From contig NZ_BSNS01000011.1 in assembly GCF_030160115.1 (NCBI RefSeq), positions 1 through 64,000 on the forward strand: a DNA stretch of 64,000 nucleotides, read 5' to 3'. This stretch comes from Devosia nitrariae. Its GTDB lineage: Bacteria; Pseudomonadota; Alphaproteobacteria; Rhizobiales; Devosiaceae. Numbering within the stretch: the stretch's first letter is position 1; every line of letters begins with the position of its first letter. The position numbers and the translations under genes are program-made. The notes under the pieces are model-generated. The model saw only the letters and a program-made list of their open reading frames with translations. It was not told where the DNA came from and ran no database searches. Shown piece by piece: positions 53,742-64,000 of this stretch.

Positions 53742-55643
53742 GTGGCGATGCTGGTCCGTCTCCTCGTTGCGATCTTCGCCCTTTGCGCGTTCTGCCTGCC
53801 GGCCGCCGCGCGCGAGGAAATCCGCGCCTTCAGCGCCGATGTGACCCTTGCCGTTGATGGCGCGGTGGACGTGCTCGAAACCATCGATGTCAACGCCGAG
53901 GGCCTCGAGATCCGCCGCGGCATCTATCGCGACATTCCCGTCGTCATGCTCGACGACGAGGGCAACCGCGTTCGCCCGAGCCTCGACGTCCTGAGCGTCA
54001 CCCGCAACGGGGCACCCGAACCCTTTCGCACCGAGCGCATGGGGGATTTCATCCGCATCTGGATCGGTGATCCCGATGTCTTCCTGCGGCCAGGCGTCCA
54101 CCGCTACGCCGTCAACTACACCATGACCCGCATGGGCCGGTTCTTTGCCGATTATGACGAGCTCTACTGGAACGCCACCGGCAACTACTGGAACTTTCCG
54201 ATCCTTTCAGCCGTCGCCACCGTGCGCTTGCCCAAGGGCGCGGTCATCAGCAATGTTGCCGCCTATACCGGCCCCGTGGGATCAACGGAATCCGCCGCCA
54301 CCATCACGCGCGTGGCCGACAACGTCGCTGTCATTCGCGCCGACCGCCGTCTGCAGCCGGGCGAGGGTCTGACTGTTGCCGTAGCGTTTGACAAGGGCAT
54401 CCTCGTCGAGCCGTCCACTACGGAGGGTCTCCTTTACTGGTTTCTCGACCGGCAGGACGTCATCGTGCCAGCGATCGCCGCCCTCGTGGTGCTCACCTAC
54501 TTTTCGCTTGTCTGGTCCTCGGCCGGCCGCGATCCGCCGAGGGGCGTGGTCATTCCGCTCTTCCATCCGCCCAGAACCTTCTCGCCGGCCCTCGTCCACT
54601 ACATCCACCATTGGGGTTGGGCCAAGAGCGGCTGGACGGCCTTCACCGCCGCCGCATTCAGCCTCGGCGTCAAGGGCCTCCTCGTCATCGACAACGCCGC
54701 AAAAAAGCTGAAACTCACCGTCACCGGCAAGAAGCCCGATCACGATCTGCCACCTGGCGAAGAGGTGCTTTTCGGCTATCTCACCCGCGAGGGCAGCGTC
54801 ACGGTGGGTAAGGATACCGGCGCCACTCTCGTCGCCAAGCGCGGCGAGTTCGTCAAAGCGATCGAGATCGAGAACCGCGAAGCCTGGTTCCGCAACAATG
54901 TCGGCTACACGATCCTCGGCATCCTCCTGTCGCTCGCTGTCCTCGCCGGGCTCGTTTATCTCGGCTATCTGCAGCCCTTCTGGCTGATCCTCGCCGTCAT
55001 CGCCGGTATCTTCGTCGGCCTTGGTACCGTCGGTCTCCAGGGCTTGTGGAGCGGCTCCAGGATCCGTCTGGTCTTCCTCACCATCTGGGCAGTCGTCATG
55101 GCCGCTAATCTTGCCGGTGGCATCGGCGCCCTCGCGACCAACCTGGTCGTTTCGACCGCAGTCCTGGCCGCCGTCACCATCGTCGGCCTCTGTGTCACCT
55201 TCGCCATCCTCATGCGCGCCCCGACCCTACAGGGCCGCAAGGTGATGGACGAGATCGAAGGCTTGAAGCTCTATCTCGAGACCGCCGAAAAGGAACGCCT
55301 CAACATGTCGGGCGAGCCGCCGATGACCGTCGAGCGCTTCGAGCGGCTGCTGCCCTATGCCATCGCTCTCGGCGTCGAAAAGCCGTGGTCCGAACATTTC
55401 GAGGCCGAGCTCGCCCGCAATGCCGTCGCCGACGCGTCAGGTTCTTCCTATTCCCCCGGCTGGTATCACGGCCGCGGCAGCAGCTTCACGCCCGGCAAGA
55501 TCGCCGGGGCGGTGGCCGGCGCCGCCACCGGCATGAGCGCCGCCATGGTTGCTGCCCAGCCGGTCTCCTCGTCGTCCTCGGGCAGCGGCGGTGGCGGGTT
55601 CTCTGGCGGCGGAGGCGGTGGCGGCGGGGGAGGGGGTTGGTGA
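53742..55643 (+). CDS. DUF2207 domain-containing membrane protein
   Basis: The 633-residue product starts with a signal peptide (LVRLLVAIFALCAFCLPAAA), then the DUF2207 beta-rich domain (EIRAFSADVTLAVDGAVDVLETIDV, ... EIRRGIYRDIPV), a membrane helix near residue 245, a cytoplasmic domain, and three or four more helices around residues 390-500. It ends with a very Gly/Ser-rich tail (SSSSGSGGGGFSGGGGGGGG), typical for the family. GTG 53742 or ATG 53748 may be the start. It forms an operon with the LemA gene upstream. Confidence 0.93.
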   Translation: MAMLVRLLVAIFALCAFCLPAAAREEIRAFSADVTLAVDGAVDVLETIDVNAEGLEIRRGIYRDIPVVMLDDEGNRVRPSLDVLSVTRNGAPEPFRTERMGDFIRIWIGDPDVFLRPGVHRYAVNYTMTRMGRFFADYDELYWNATGNYWNFPILSAVATVRLPKGAVISNVAAYTGPVGSTESAATITRVADNVAVIRADRRLQPGEGLTVAVAFDKGILVEPSTTEGLLYWFLDRQDVIVPAIAALVVLTYFSLVWSSAGRDPPRGVVIPLFHPPRTFSPALVHYIHHWGWAKSGWTAFTAAAFSLGVKGLLVIDNAAKKLKLTVTGKKPDHDLPPGEEVLFGYLTREGSVTVGKDTGATLVAKRGEFVKAIEIENREAWFRNNVGYTILGILLSLAVLAGLVYLGYLQPFWLILAVIAGIFVGLGTVGLQGLWSGSRIRLVFLTIWAVVMAANLAGGIGALATNLVVSTAVLAAVTIVGLCVTFAILMRAPTLQGRKVMDEIEGLKLYLETAEKERLNMSGEPPMTVERFERLLPYAIALGVEKPWSEHFEAELARNAVADASGSSYSPGWYHGRGSSFTPGKIAGAVAGAATGMSAAMVAAQPVSSSSSGSGGGGFSGGGGGGGGGGGW

Positions 55644-55708
55644 CCCCGATAGACAATGTCTCCCGCCCTTGCTAGGCAGGCCACCACTCCAACGCCCGGT
55701 GTCCGACC

Positions 55709-57733
55709 ATGCCCGAACTGCTGCTCGAACTCTTCTCCGAGGAAATCCCCGCTCGCTTCCAGCGCCGCGCCGCCGAGGACCTGAAGAAAGCCGTCACCGG
55801 CGCGCTGGTCGAATCCGGTCTGCTCTACGAAGGCGCGCGCGCCTATGCCACGCCGCGGCGCCTCGCGCTGACCGTCACCGGCATTCCTGCCCGCTCGCCC
55901 GACACGCATGAGGAGCGTAAGGGCCCCAAGGTCGGCGCGCCGCAGCAGGCGATCGACGGGTTCCTGCGCGCCGCAGGCCTCAAGTCGGTCGACGAGGCCA
56001 GGGTGGTCGCCGATCCAAAGAAAGGCGATTTCTACGCCGCCCACATCGACAAGCCTGGCGCCGATGCGGAAAGCCTGCTCTCGGTCATCTTGGCCAAGGT
56101 CGTTGCCGATTTCTCCTGGGCCAAATCCATGCGATGGGGTGCGGGCGCGATGAACTGGGTGCGGCCTTTGCGCGCCATCACCGCCACGTTCGGTCCCGAA
56201 AACGAGGAGCCCGTCGTGATCCCCTTTGCCGCGGACGGCCTCGCCGCCGGACAGACGACCTACGGCCACCGTTTTCTCTCTCCCGAACCCATCCGCGTCA
56301 GGCGCTTCGATGATTACGTGACGGCGCTCGAGCGCGCCAACGTCGTCCTCGATCTCGATCGTCGCAAGGACATCATCCGGACCGACGCCGACCACCTCGC
56401 CTTCGCGCAAGGATTGAAGGTTATCGAGGACGAAGGGCTTCTCGAGGAAGTTGCCGGGCTCGTCGAGTGGCCGGTCGTCATGATGGGCGCCTTCGATCCC
56501 AAATTCCTCGAACTGCCCGAGGAAGTCATCATCGCCACCATCCGCGCCAATCAGAAATGCTTTTGCCTCCGCGACGGGTCGGGCAAGCTCGCGCCTAATT
56601 TCATTATCACCGCCAACACCGTCGCCGCCGACGGAGGGGTGACAATCATCGCTGGCAATGAGCGGGTCATCCGTGCGCGCCTGTCGGATGCCATGTTCTT
56701 CTACAATCACGACCTGGCCGTGCCCCTCGAGGATGGCCTGCCGAAATTGCGGGAGATGGTTTTCCACGCCAAGATAGGCACTCAGTTCGAGCGCGTCGAG
56801 CGGCTGGTGAAACTTTCCGGCGAGATCGCTCCGCTGGTCGGCGCCGATGTCGAGGAGGCCAAGCTCGCCGCGAGCCTTGCCAAGGCTGATCTCGTCACCG
56901 GCATGGTCGGCGAGTTCCCCGAACTGCAGGGTCTCATGGGGCGTTACTATGCTCTGGCCCAAGGCAAGTCCGGCGCCGTCGCCAACGCTATCCGCGACCA
57001 CTACAAGCCCTTGGGACCCACCGATTACGTCCCCTCAGAACCCGTCGCCATTGCCGTCGCGCTGGCCGACAAGCTCGACCTGCTCACCGGCTTCTGGGCC
57101 ATCGACGAAAAACCGACCGGTTCGCGCGATCCCTTCGCTCTGCGCCGCGCAGCCCTTGGCGTCATCCGCATCGTTACGGAAAACCGGCTGCGCTTTCCGC
57201 TCCAGGTCGAAAGGGATCTCCTCGCCTTTTTCCATGACCGCCTCAAGGTTTCCCTGCGCGATGCCGGTGCGCGTCACGATCTCGTCGATGCCGTCATCTC
57301 GGAAGACAGCAACGATATCCTCGAGATCACTCGCCGCGTCGAAGCGCTCTCGGGCCTGCTCGAAACCGACGATGGCGCTAACCTCTTGGCCGGCTACCGC
57401 CGCGCGGTCAACATCGTCGTCGCCGAGGAGAAGAAGGATGGCAGGACCTATGCGGGTGCTGTCGAGACGGCGTCGCTGAAGCAGGTCGAGGAAGTCGTCC
57501 TTGCCGAATCCGCCGAGGTCGCGGCTCGCACCGTCTCCGACAACCTCGCCCAGGACGATTATGCGGCGGCCGTTGCGGCACTGTCGGCGCTGCGCACGCC
57601 CGTCGACAACTTCTTCGACAAGGTGCTTGTGAACGATCCCGATGAAGCGGTCCGCACCAACCGCCTCAACCTTCTCGCTCGGTTGCGCGATACCATGCAC
57701 ATGGTGGCCGATTTCGCGAAGATCGCGGGCTGA
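55709..57733 (+). CDS. glyS: glycine--tRNA ligase beta subunit
   Basis: GlyS binds tRNA-Gly and completes the alpha2beta2 ligase. The 674-residue product begins [20 protein letters not shown], has the HD-like domain ([21 protein letters not shown]), [21 protein letters not shown] and the C-terminal anticodon-binding region ending [24 protein letters not shown]. This is normal in length. It follows the DUF2207 gene by 65 bases and lies 4.8 kb from glyQ. Confidence 0.97.
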   Translation: MPELLLELFSEEIPARFQRRAAEDLKKAVTGALVESGLLYEGARAYATPRRLALTVTGIPARSPDTHEERKGPKVGAPQQAIDGFLRAAGLKSVDEARVVADPKKGDFYAAHIDKPGADAESLLSVILAKVVADFSWAKSMRWGAGAMNWVRPLRAITATFGPENEEPVVIPFAADGLAAGQTTYGHRFLSPEPIRVRRFDDYVTALERANVVLDLDRRKDIIRTDADHLAFAQGLKVIEDEGLLEEVAGLVEWPVVMMGAFDPKFLELPEEVIIATIRANQKCFCLRDGSGKLAPNFIITANTVAADGGVTIIAGNERVIRARLSDAMFFYNHDLAVPLEDGLPKLREMVFHAKIGTQFERVERLVKLSGEIAPLVGADVEEAKLAASLAKADLVTGMVGEFPELQGLMGRYYALAQGKSGAVANAIRDHYKPLGPTDYVPSEPVAIAVALADKLDLLTGFWAIDEKPTGSRDPFALRRAALGVIRIVTENRLRFPLQVERDLLAFFHDRLKVSLRDAGARHDLVDAVISEDSNDILEITRRVEALSGLLETDDGANLLAGYRRAVNIVVAEEKKDGRTYAGAVETASLKQVEEVVLAESAEVAARTVSDNLAQDDYAAAVAALSALRTPVDNFFDKVLVNDPDEAVRTNRLNLLARLRDTMHMVADFAKIAG

Positions 57734-57792
57734 CGCTCGGAGCCGACTGAATTCTCCTGCGTTGCCCTGCAGGAACGGCTTGGAGGAATCTG

Positions 57793-58785
57793 GTGAGCGT
57801 CGGACTTCTGGCTCTGCTCGATGACGTCGCCGCCATCGCCAAGGTCGCGGCGGCGTCTCTCGACGATATCGCCGGGCAGGCGGCCCGTGCGGGCGTCAAG
57901 GCGGCGGGCGCGGTCATAGACGATGCCGCCGTCACGCCCCGCTATGTCCACGGATTTTCCGCCGATCGCGAACTGCCCATCGTCGGCAAGATCGCATTGG
58001 GCTCGGTGCGCAACAAGCTCATCATCCTGCTGCCCGCCGCTTTGCTGCTCAGTGCGTTTCTGCCCTGGCTCATCACGCCTCTGTTGATGATCGGCGGCGC
58101 CTACCTCTGCTACGAGGGCGCCGAGAAGGCCTTCGCAGCCGTTTTTCCCCATGAGGCAGCTGGCCACGAAACGCGTGTCGAGCCTGCCGCCGCCAATGCG
58201 GACCTTCTTGAGGAAGCGAAGGTCGCCGGCGCCATAAAGACCGATTTCATTCTCTCGGCCGAGATCATGACCATCGCCCTCGCCGCCCTGCCGGCCGAGA
58301 ACGTCATCATGCAGGGCACAATCCTTGCGATTGTCGGCATCGGCATCACCGCACTCGTCTATGGCGGGGTGGCCCTTATCGTGAAGGCGGACGATTTTGG
58401 CCTCGTCCTCGCCGCCAAGGGCCGCACCCATACCGGCCGCGCCATCGGACGGGGGCTCGTTGGCGGTATGCCGGCCTTCATGCACATGCTGGGGATTGTC
58501 GGTACCGCCGCAATGATCTGGGTCGGCGGCGGCATCCTCGTCCATGGCCTCGCCACTTTCGGCTTCTCGGCCGCGGAACATGCCGTCGAAGCAGTTGCCG
58601 AAGCTGCTGCCGAAGCGGTGCCGGGCGCGGCCGGCGCCGTTCATTGGACGGTGGTCGCGGCCATTTCAGGCGTATCCGGGTTGGTCGTTGGAGCGCTGCT
58701 CATCCCTGTCGCCGAGCATCTGGTCGCGCCGCTCGTCAAGCTTTTCAGGTCGAAAGGGAAGCTCCCGTCCTCCCGTTCCTCTTGA
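57793..58785 (+). CDS. DUF808 domain-containing membrane protein (YedI-like)
   Basis: The 330-residue product has the start [29 protein letters not shown], typical of DUF808, then several membrane helices ([39 protein letters not shown] and two nearer the end). A conserved [11 protein letters not shown] segment is present. The start is GTG 57793, preceded by GGAGG. The function is not known. Its last 41 bases overlap the end of rnhA on the other strand. Confidence 0.9.
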   Translation: MSVGLLALLDDVAAIAKVAAASLDDIAGQAARAGVKAAGAVIDDAAVTPRYVHGFSADRELPIVGKIALGSVRNKLIILLPAALLLSAFLPWLITPLLMIGGAYLCYEGAEKAFAAVFPHEAAGHETRVEPAAANADLLEEAKVAGAIKTDFILSAEIMTIALAALPAENVIMQGTILAIVGIGITALVYGGVALIVKADDFGLVLAAKGRTHTGRAIGRGLVGGMPAFMHMLGIVGTAAMIWVGGGILVHGLATFGFSAAEHAVEAVAEAAAEAVPGAAGAVHWTVVAAISGVSGLVVGALLIPVAEHLVAPLVKLFRSKGKLPSSRSS

Positions 58786-59215
58786 ACGGCGCCATGCCCT
58801 CGTTGGCCAGCTCGTCCGCCCGCTCGTTGAGATCATGACCGGCATGGCCCTTTACCCAATGCCAGGAAACCTGGTGCCGCTTCATCGCCTCGTCGAGCGC
58901 CTGCCACAGCTCGACGTTCTTGACCGGCTTCTTGTCCGCCGTCCTCCACCCGTTGCGCTTCCAGCCATGGATCCAACTGGTCACGCCGTTCCGTAGATAT
59001 TGGCTGTCGGTGTGGATTTCGACCGTGCACGGACGCTTCAGCGCTTTGAGCGCCTCGATGGCCGAGGTCAGCTCCATCTTGTTGTTGGTAGTGTGCGCCT
59101 CGCCGCCCTTCAATTCCTTTACGTGGCCGCCGTATTCGAGCACTGCGCCCCAGCCCCCAGGGCCGGGATTGCCCGAACAGGCCCCGTCAGTGTGGATGAT
59201 GACGGTATCAGTCAT
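58745..59215 (-). CDS. rnhA: ribonuclease HI
   Basis: RNase HI cuts RNA in RNA-DNA hybrids. The 156-residue product has the full active site in standard positions: Asp10 ([15 protein letters not shown]), Glu48 ([10 protein letters not shown]), Asp70 ([13 protein letters not shown]) and Asp134 ([10 protein letters not shown]). ATG 59215 overlaps the end of the preceding GNAT gene by eight bases. It is the last gene of the overlapping unit ispH-GNAT-GNAT-rnhA, and its 3' end overlaps the convergent DUF808 gene. Confidence 0.97.
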   Translation of the reverse strand: MTDTVIIHTDGACSGNPGPGGWGAVLEYGGHVKELKGGEAHTTNNKMELTSAIEALKALKRPCTVEIHTDSQYLRNGVTSWIHGWKRNGWRTADKKPVKNVELWQALDEAMKRHQVSWHWVKGHAGHDLNERADELANEGMAPFKRNGRTGASLST

Positions 59216-59735
59216 TGGCCGGACGCCGCAGGATGTGGAACTGGGCTGCGAGGCCGCCGGGCTCGTATTCGACATAGGTGGGTTCCATGCCGATCTTGCG
59301 GAGGACGGCGAGCGAAGGCGCGTTGCGGGTGTCGGCGAGACCGATGAAGTGTTCCCCCTTGCCGGACCGGAAGAACCAGTCGCGCAGGCCTGCCGCTGCT
59401 TCGCTCGCGTAGCCCTTGCCGTGAAAATCCTCGAACAGGGCGAAGCCGATCTCGGGGTCGCCGGTGGGGGCGTAAATGCCGAAACCGGCACGGCCGATAA
59501 AGGTGCCGTCGTCTTTGCGGGTCAGCCGCAGCTTGCCCAACTGGCGGGCAGCGAACAGGTCGATCCATCCCGCCAGAGCCGCAGCCGCCTGTTCTCGCGT
59601 CCACGGGGCGCCGCTCGACGTAAGGTAGCGCGATATATTCGGATTGCCATGCAGCCGTACGAGGTCGTCGAGTTGCTCCATGCGCCAGCCCGAGAGAACC
59701 AGCCGTTCCGTCTCGAAGAGATCCAGTTCGCTCAC
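59208..59735 (-). CDS. GNAT family N-acetyltransferase (second of a tandem pair)
   Basis: The 175-residue product starts [22 protein letters not shown] and has the acetyl-CoA segment [20 protein letters not shown] followed by [17 protein letters not shown], the RimJ/RimL plan. It is about as long as its upstream neighbour and shares its layout (ETERL start, GKxRxxRK, FIGRAGF, EIG, GKGYASE), so the pair probably arose by duplication. The substrate is unknown. It overlaps the upstream GNAT gene by four bases and rnhA by eight. Confidence 0.9.
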   Translation of the reverse strand: MSELDLFETERLVLSGWRMEQLDDLVRLHGNPNISRYLTSSGAPWTREQAAAALAGWIDLFAARQLGKLRLTRKDDGTFIGRAGFGIYAPTGDPEIGFALFEDFHGKGYASEAAAGLRDWFFRSGKGEHFIGLADTRNAPSLAVLRKIGMEPTYVEYEPGGLAAQFHILRRPAND

Positions 59736-60289
59736 CGCACTGCCTCACGCGAACTGTAGGTACGGCCGGAATCCTGCGAAACGGGCCTCGACTTGAGATA
59801 GAACTGGTGCGGCATCTCGGCGACGGTCGCGGTGTGGGTCGGCGTCATGCCGATCTTCTCGAGCACCCGCCGTGAGGCGAGGTTGTCGACATGGGCAAAG
59901 CCGATGAATGCGTCCTCCGGCCGGTTGGCGAAGAACCAATCATTCAGGCCCTGCGCGATCTCGCTGGCATAGCCTTGCCCCCAATGCGCCGAGGCGAGCG
60001 AATAGCCGATTTCTGGTCCGCCTTCAAAAGGCGAAAAGCCGGCGCGACCGATGAAGGCGCCGTCGGCCTTGCGGATCATACGGAACTTGCCGAGCCCGGC
60101 CTCGGCACACTCCTTCTGCCAGCCGGCAATCCGTTCCTCGGCTTTCGCCCGATCGTAAACGCGCCCGTCAGCGTCGAGGTAACGCGCAACGAGCGGATCT
60201 GCATGCATGGTAAAGAGCTCGTCGACCGAGCCATCGATCCAGAGGGTCAACCGCAGCCGCTCCGTTTCGAGCTCGTCGAGCGCAGTCAT
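59732..60289 (-). CDS. GNAT family N-acetyltransferase (first of a tandem pair)
   Basis: The 185-residue product has [41 protein letters not shown], the acetyl-CoA loop [14 protein letters not shown] and [16 protein letters not shown]. It is a RimJ/RimL-like acetyltransferase, substrate unknown. Its start ATG overlaps the ispH stop by four bases and its end overlaps the next GNAT gene by four bases, so translation is likely coupled along the unit. Confidence 0.9.
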   Translation of the reverse strand: MTALDELETERLRLTLWIDGSVDELFTMHADPLVARYLDADGRVYDRAKAEERIAGWQKECAEAGLGKFRMIRKADGAFIGRAGFSPFEGGPEIGYSLASAHWGQGYASEIAQGLNDWFFANRPEDAFIGFAHVDNLASRRVLEKIGMTPTHTATVAEMPHQFYLKSRPVSQDSGRTYSSREAVR

Positions 60290-61257
60290 CGCCCCGCCTG
60301 CGCCTCGAGGTCGCGCAGGACCCGGGGGATGTTGAAGGCGATGTTCTCTTCAGCGGTTGTACGCGTTTCGACCGTGACGTCGTACCGCTCGGCGAAGGCG
60401 TCGATCACTTCCTCGACGAGGCTTTCCGGCGCCGATGCCCCGGCACTGACGCCAAGCGAAGAGATGTTGCCGTAGCGCGACCAGTCGATATCGCTCGCCC
60501 GGTCGACGAGCGTGGCCGTCCGGCAGCCCGCGCGCAGCGCCACTTCCACCAGCCGCTGCGAGTTCGAGGAATGCGGCGAGCCGACGACGATCATCGCGTC
60601 GACCTTGGGCGCCACCGCCTTGATCGCTTCCTGCCGGTTGGTCGTGGCGTAGCAGATGTCTTCCTTGTGCGGGCTGGCGATACCCGGAAAACGCGCCCGC
60701 AAGGCATCGACGATACCACGGGTGTCGTCGACCGAAAGCGTCGTCTGCGTCACGAACGCCAGATTGTCCGGATCCTTGGGCGTGAAGGCCTGTGCATCCT
60801 CGATCGTCTCCAACAGCGTCACTGCGCCCGGCGGCAACTGTCCCATCGTTCCCACCACCTCCGGGTGGCCCGCATGGCCGACCAGCACGATCTCGTGCCC
60901 CTGCTCGTGGTGGCGCTGGGCCTCCACGTGCACTTTGGAGACCAAGGGACAGGTGGCATCGAGAAAGAACATGTTGCGGCTTTTTGCCTCGGCCGGCACG
61001 CTCCTCGGCACACCGTGGGCCGAGAACACCACCGGTGCCTCGGTCTCGGGGATCTCGTCGAGCTCCTCGACGAACACGGCCCCTTTCTGCTTGAGGCCTT
61101 CGACCACGTATTTGTTGTGGACGATTGCGTGGCGCACATAGACCGGCGCGCCGTATCTCTTCAGCGCCAGCTCGACGATCTGGATGGCCCTGTCGACGCC
61201 CGCACAAAAGCCGCGCGGGGCGCACAGGAGTATGTCAAGCTGCGGCCTCTTTTCCAT
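60286..61257 (-). CDS. ispH: 4-hydroxy-3-methylbut-2-enyl diphosphate reductase
   Basis: IspH is the last MEP-pathway enzyme and makes IPP and DMAPP. The 323-residue product has the three cluster cysteines: Cys18 (APRGFCAGV), Cys103 ([11 protein letters not shown]) and Cys202 ([10 protein letters not shown]), and the catalytic region [13 protein letters not shown] and [13 protein letters not shown] 61257 is chosen since it opens [17 protein letters not shown]. It leads the unit ispH-GNAT-GNAT-rnhA. The pairing with ispE elsewhere in this window shows a complete MEP end but in separate operons. Confidence 0.97.
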   Translation of the reverse strand: MEKRPQLDILLCAPRGFCAGVDRAIQIVELALKRYGAPVYVRHAIVHNKYVVEGLKQKGAVFVEELDEIPETEAPVVFSAHGVPRSVPAEAKSRNMFFLDATCPLVSKVHVEAQRHHEQGHEIVLVGHAGHPEVVGTMGQLPPGAVTLLETIEDAQAFTPKDPDNLAFVTQTTLSVDDTRGIVDALRARFPGIASPHKEDICYATTNRQEAIKAVAPKVDAMIVVGSPHSSNSQRLVEVALRAGCRTATLVDRASDIDWSRYGNISSLGVSAGASAPESLVEEVIDAFAERYDVTVETRTTAEENIAFNIPRVLRDLEAQAGR

Positions 61258-61383
61258 ATCAGGTGAGATGCTTGCTCGCAGCGGCCAAGTCAACCCCGAG
61301 CAAGCCAACCCCGAGCGGGGCGTGTTGCGGGCGCAGGATGTCGCGGGCAATATGCTCAAGGTAACGGCAGCAAGGATCATCCG

Positions 61384-63672
61384 GTGAGTCTGGCCCAGGA
61401 AATGTTTGCGATCGCGCCGGCGACGGGCAAGGCAGACCTTTCCGCCAGCCAATTGAAGCTGCTGTCGGGCAAGGCGCGCTGGATTTTCCGCGTTTCGGAA
61501 GCCGGTTTCCCGACGATCCCGACAATCGCCATCACCCGCGCCGCCTGGGAGGCGCTGCAGGCCCAACGGGTCAAGAAGGACCCTCGCCTGCGCACTCATT
61601 GGGTCTCCTGCCTCTTCCGGCTTGTGGACAAGGAGGGCAAGCCTCCGGCGCTCGTCGTGCGAACCTCTGCCTCCCGGCACAATGGCGGCCTTATGCCCGC
61701 CCGCATCGGCATACCTCCGCCGACGAACGAAGCCGACTCCGTCGATCCCGCCCGTCCCCTGGCCCGAGCGATCAAGGATGCCTTCGATTCTTATGGCTAC
61801 GAAGCGGGGCTGTGGACGGGCACGCGCAGCGCCGAGGAACGTGCCCGCCAGATCGTTCTCGTCCAGGCGATGGCCGAGGGCGACATCGAACAGTTTTTGA
61901 CCCGCGACGCCGTGACCGGCGCTCCAGGTCCCGCGCCGGCCAATGCCGCTGGCGTTCCCAAGCTCCCCGAAAGCTGCGGGGCACTGGTCTCCCTGCTCGA
62001 TGCCAAAGCCGGCCGTCACATGATCTGCGTGGTGGCCGTCAGCGGCGGTGAAGCGCGATTCCTTTCGGCTCGCCCCCTCCAGGCGAGCATCGCTGCCGAG
62101 CTCGAGGCGGCGGTCGACCGCGTCGGGGCCGGAGTATGGACGCGCCAGAATGCCGTCAACCGAACTGATCCGGCCCGCCTCGCCCAGCTTCTCCACCCGC
62201 GCCTAACCTCTATCAACGGGGCTCCGCCAATTGCCACGGGCCTCGGCGTCTCGCCGGGCGCCGCCAGCGGTTTTATCGCCTTCACCGCCGAGGACGCTGC
62301 TCGCATGCGTGCTCGCGGCAAGCACTGCATCCTCGTCGTCACCGAAACCGGGCCAGGCGATGTCGAGGGCATGAAGGCGGCAACCGGCATTCTGACCGCC
62401 CGCGGCGGCATGACCAGCCATGCCGGCGTTATCGCCCGCATCACCGGCAAGCCATGCGTTGCTGGCGTTCGCAATCTCTCCGTCAATCCGCTCGAAATGA
62501 GCTGCCAGATCGGTGACAAGGAGTTCCGTTCCGGCGACCGGCTGACTATCGACGGCTCGGACGGCTCGGTCTATGCCGGCATGCTGCCTCTGAGCCAGCC
62601 CCATATTGGCGGCGCACTCGGCACCCTTCTCGACTGGTCGGATGCCAGCCGCACCATTGCCGTGCGCACCAACGTCGAGACCGTGGAATCGGCGCAGACC
62701 GCGCTGAGTTTCGGGGCCGAAGGCATAGGCCTCGCCCGTTCCGAGCACATGTTCTTCTCACCCGAGCGGATGGTGGCGCTGCGCCGTCTCATCCTTTCCG
62801 AGGACGAGAACGACCGCACCCGGGCCCTCGAAGGCCTCGTCGACTACCAGACCGGCGACTACGCGGCGCTTTTTGCCGTCATGCGCGGCATGCCTGTCAC
62901 CGTGCGCCTCTTCGATCCGCCGCTGCACGAGTTCCTGCCGCGCAGTGAAGAGGATGTCGAGGATACCGCCGCCTCCCTCGGTTTGGCCGTGCGCGCCCTG
63001 CGCCTCAGGCTCGAGCGCATCGCCGAGGTCAACCCCATGCTCGGCCATCGTGGCGTGCGGCTCGCCATCACCTATCCCGAAATCCTGCAGATGCAGATCC
63101 AGGCGCTGATGGCCGGCGCCAGGGCGGCGAGCGAAACCCAGCGCGAACCGGTTCTGCTCGAGGTCATGGTGCCCTTCGTTTCGACGGCGAGCGAGGTGGC
63201 GTTCGTGCGCGAGCGAGTAATGGCGATCGCCGGCAATTCCGGCCTCCTGCGCTCGGACCGCGCCCGTCTATCCTTCGGCACCATGATCGAATTGCCGCGC
63301 GCCTGCCTCAGGGCAGGCGATATCGCCCAGATGGTCGACTTCTTCTCCTTCGGCACCAACGACCTGACGCAGACGACTTTCGGCATCTCGCGCGACGATG
63401 CCCCCACCTTCCTTGCCTCGTATCAGAGAAAGGCGATTTACGAGCGCGATCCGTTCGTGACCATCGACGAGAAGGGAGTGGGCGAGATGATTTCGATCGC
63501 TATCGCGCGGGGCAAGGCCGCCAATCCGCGCCTGAAGATCGGCATCTGCGGCGAGCACGCCGGCGATCCGGCCTCGCTTGCCTATTTCGCCGGGCTGGGC
63601 GTCGACTATGTCAGCTGTTCACCCTATCGTGTTCCCATTGCCCGGCTGACCCTTGCGCAGGCATCTGCTTAA
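61384..63672 (+). CDS. PEP-utilising enzyme, pyruvate phosphate dikinase-like with shortened N-terminus
   Basis: The 762-residue product resembles pyruvate phosphate dikinase, which is usually near 890 residues. The phosphohistidine domain is intact ([16 protein letters not shown], His346), as is the PEP/pyruvate barrel with [22 protein letters not shown] and the catalytic cysteine in ICGEHAGDP (Cys722), ending [15 protein letters not shown]. The N-terminal ATP-grasp region is about 110 residues shorter than usual and diverged: [20 protein letters not shown] stands where PPDK has a GFTRNPxTG-like segment. It may bind a different nucleotide, be regulatory, or act only as a phosphate carrier. 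The start is the ATG-like GTG at 61384 (MSLAQEMF). Confidence 0.85.
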   Translation: MSLAQEMFAIAPATGKADLSASQLKLLSGKARWIFRVSEAGFPTIPTIAITRAAWEALQAQRVKKDPRLRTHWVSCLFRLVDKEGKPPALVVRTSASRHNGGLMPARIGIPPPTNEADSVDPARPLARAIKDAFDSYGYEAGLWTGTRSAEERARQIVLVQAMAEGDIEQFLTRDAVTGAPGPAPANAAGVPKLPESCGALVSLLDAKAGRHMICVVAVSGGEARFLSARPLQASIAAELEAAVDRVGAGVWTRQNAVNRTDPARLAQLLHPRLTSINGAPPIATGLGVSPGAASGFIAFTAEDAARMRARGKHCILVVTETGPGDVEGMKAATGILTARGGMTSHAGVIARITGKPCVAGVRNLSVNPLEMSCQIGDKEFRSGDRLTIDGSDGSVYAGMLPLSQPHIGGALGTLLDWSDASRTIAVRTNVETVESAQTALSFGAEGIGLARSEHMFFSPERMVALRRLILSEDENDRTRALEGLVDYQTGDYAALFAVMRGMPVTVRLFDPPLHEFLPRSEEDVEDTAASLGLAVRALRLRLERIAEVNPMLGHRGVRLAITYPEILQMQIQALMAGARAASETQREPVLLEVMVPFVSTASEVAFVRERVMAIAGNSGLLRSDRARLSFGTMIELPRACLRAGDIAQMVDFFSFGTNDLTQTTFGISRDDAPTFLASYQRKAIYERDPFVTIDEKGVGEMISIAIARGKAANPRLKIGICGEHAGDPASLAYFAGLGVDYVSCSPYRVPIARLTLAQASA

Positions 63673-63755
63673 AATGCGCAAGTATCTGACCTATATAGCG
63701 GTCAGGGCAAGCGGGGGCGGGTACATGCTCCTTTGGATGGGAGGAACTGAGGCTC

Positions 63756-64000
63756 GTGAGAGTACTGGCAATCTTGGCCGCATTGCCGGCACTTCTCATC
63801 CCGACGGTTCCGGCGTTTAGCCAATCCGAAGCCGCAAGCTGCGCGGCGATCGCCGACAATACCGAGCGGCTGGCCTGCTATGACGGCGTTTTCCGCGACG
63901 GGGCGGCCGGCGACACCGAGGCGGTTGTCCTGCAATCCCAGACGCTCATTCCTGCCGTCCCCTCCGGCCGCGGTAACGCCACAATGACCATCGCGTGCGA
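63756..64000 (+). CDS. secreted hypothetical protein, 3' end outside the window
   Basis: GTG 63756 follows GGGAGGAACTGAGGCTC. The product opens with a signal peptide (RVLAILAALPALLIPTVPAF) and then QSEAASCAAIADNTERLACYDGVFRD, a short Cys...LACYD motif seen in small secreted proteins such as those annotated as type VI secretion-associated VasI-like or DUF-type proteins. The open frame runs off the right edge after 81 codons, so length and function are unknown. Confidence 0.7.
   Translation, partial: MRVLAILAALPALLIPTVPAFSQSEAASCAAIADNTERLACYDGVFRDGAAGDTEAVVLQSQTLIPAVPSGRGNATMTIAC

Overview
The window is GC-rich chromosomal DNA from an alphaproteobacterium, most likely of the order Hyphomicrobiales (Rhizobiales). 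The evidence is a split F0 ATP synthase operon with a b' subunit, a CcrM-type DNA methyltransferase with a CtrA-like box upstream, a DUF721-dsbA-smc cluster divergent from mutY, a giant cyclic beta-1,2-glucan synthase (NdvB/ChvB), an HWE-type histidine kinase and a CIRCE-controlled groESL. A Devosiaceae-like origin fits the gene order, but that is inference.

Layout. 1-18.5 kb is core chromosome: a DUF2332 protein and a GNAT; the F0 operon atpI-atpB-atpE-b'-b on the minus strand with a good sigma70 promoter and a terminator; smc, dsbA and DUF721; then mutY, ccrM, rnhB, a secreted protein, a DUF4180 protein, a PA0069-type radical SAM protein and an overlapping minus-strand unit (MFS, moaB, phosphotransferase, VOC). 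18.66-20.23 kb is an intact-looking IS1182-family insertion sequence with inverted ends and a probable 5-bp target duplication. 20.2-30.7 kb is accessory in character: groESL behind a perfect CIRCE operator, a sensor kinase, CsbD and cold-shock proteins, several proteins under 100 residues, at least two frameshifted small genes, and a 3' fragment of a tRNA-Phe gene that looks like an attachment-site scar. 30.8-39.3 kb is the NdvB gene, broken by one frameshift in this sequence. 39.7-64 kb returns to core functions: uracil-DNA glycosylase, ETF-ubiquinone oxidoreductase, a TPR protein, ispE, a polyprenyl synthase, a TrmN6-like methyltransferase, an S49 peptidase, a berberine-bridge-type oxidase, glyQ and glyS separated by about 4.8 kb (LysR/aldo-keto reductase pair plus LemA/DUF2207 pair), a DUF808 protein, the overlapping unit ispH-GNAT-GNAT-rnhA and a shortened pyruvate phosphate dikinase-like protein.

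How genes work together. Isoprenoid supply appears three times (ispE, ispH, a long-chain prenyl synthase for quinones), alongside ETF-QO, which feeds the quinone pool, and the F0 proton channel. Genome maintenance is well represented (smc, mutY, UDG, rnhA, rnhB, ccrM). The accessory block is stress-flavoured (groESL, CsbD, cold shock, sensor kinase).

No CRISPR array, rRNA or complete tRNA was seen. No clear new multi-gene defence or biosynthetic system was found. The most interesting observations are a two-hairpin intergenic repeat whose second stem co-varies between copies, an 80-bp palindrome between convergent genes, the tRNA-Phe scar, a family-4-like UDG that has lost two Fe-S ligands, a PPDK-like protein with a shortened N-terminus, and the single-base break in ndvB.
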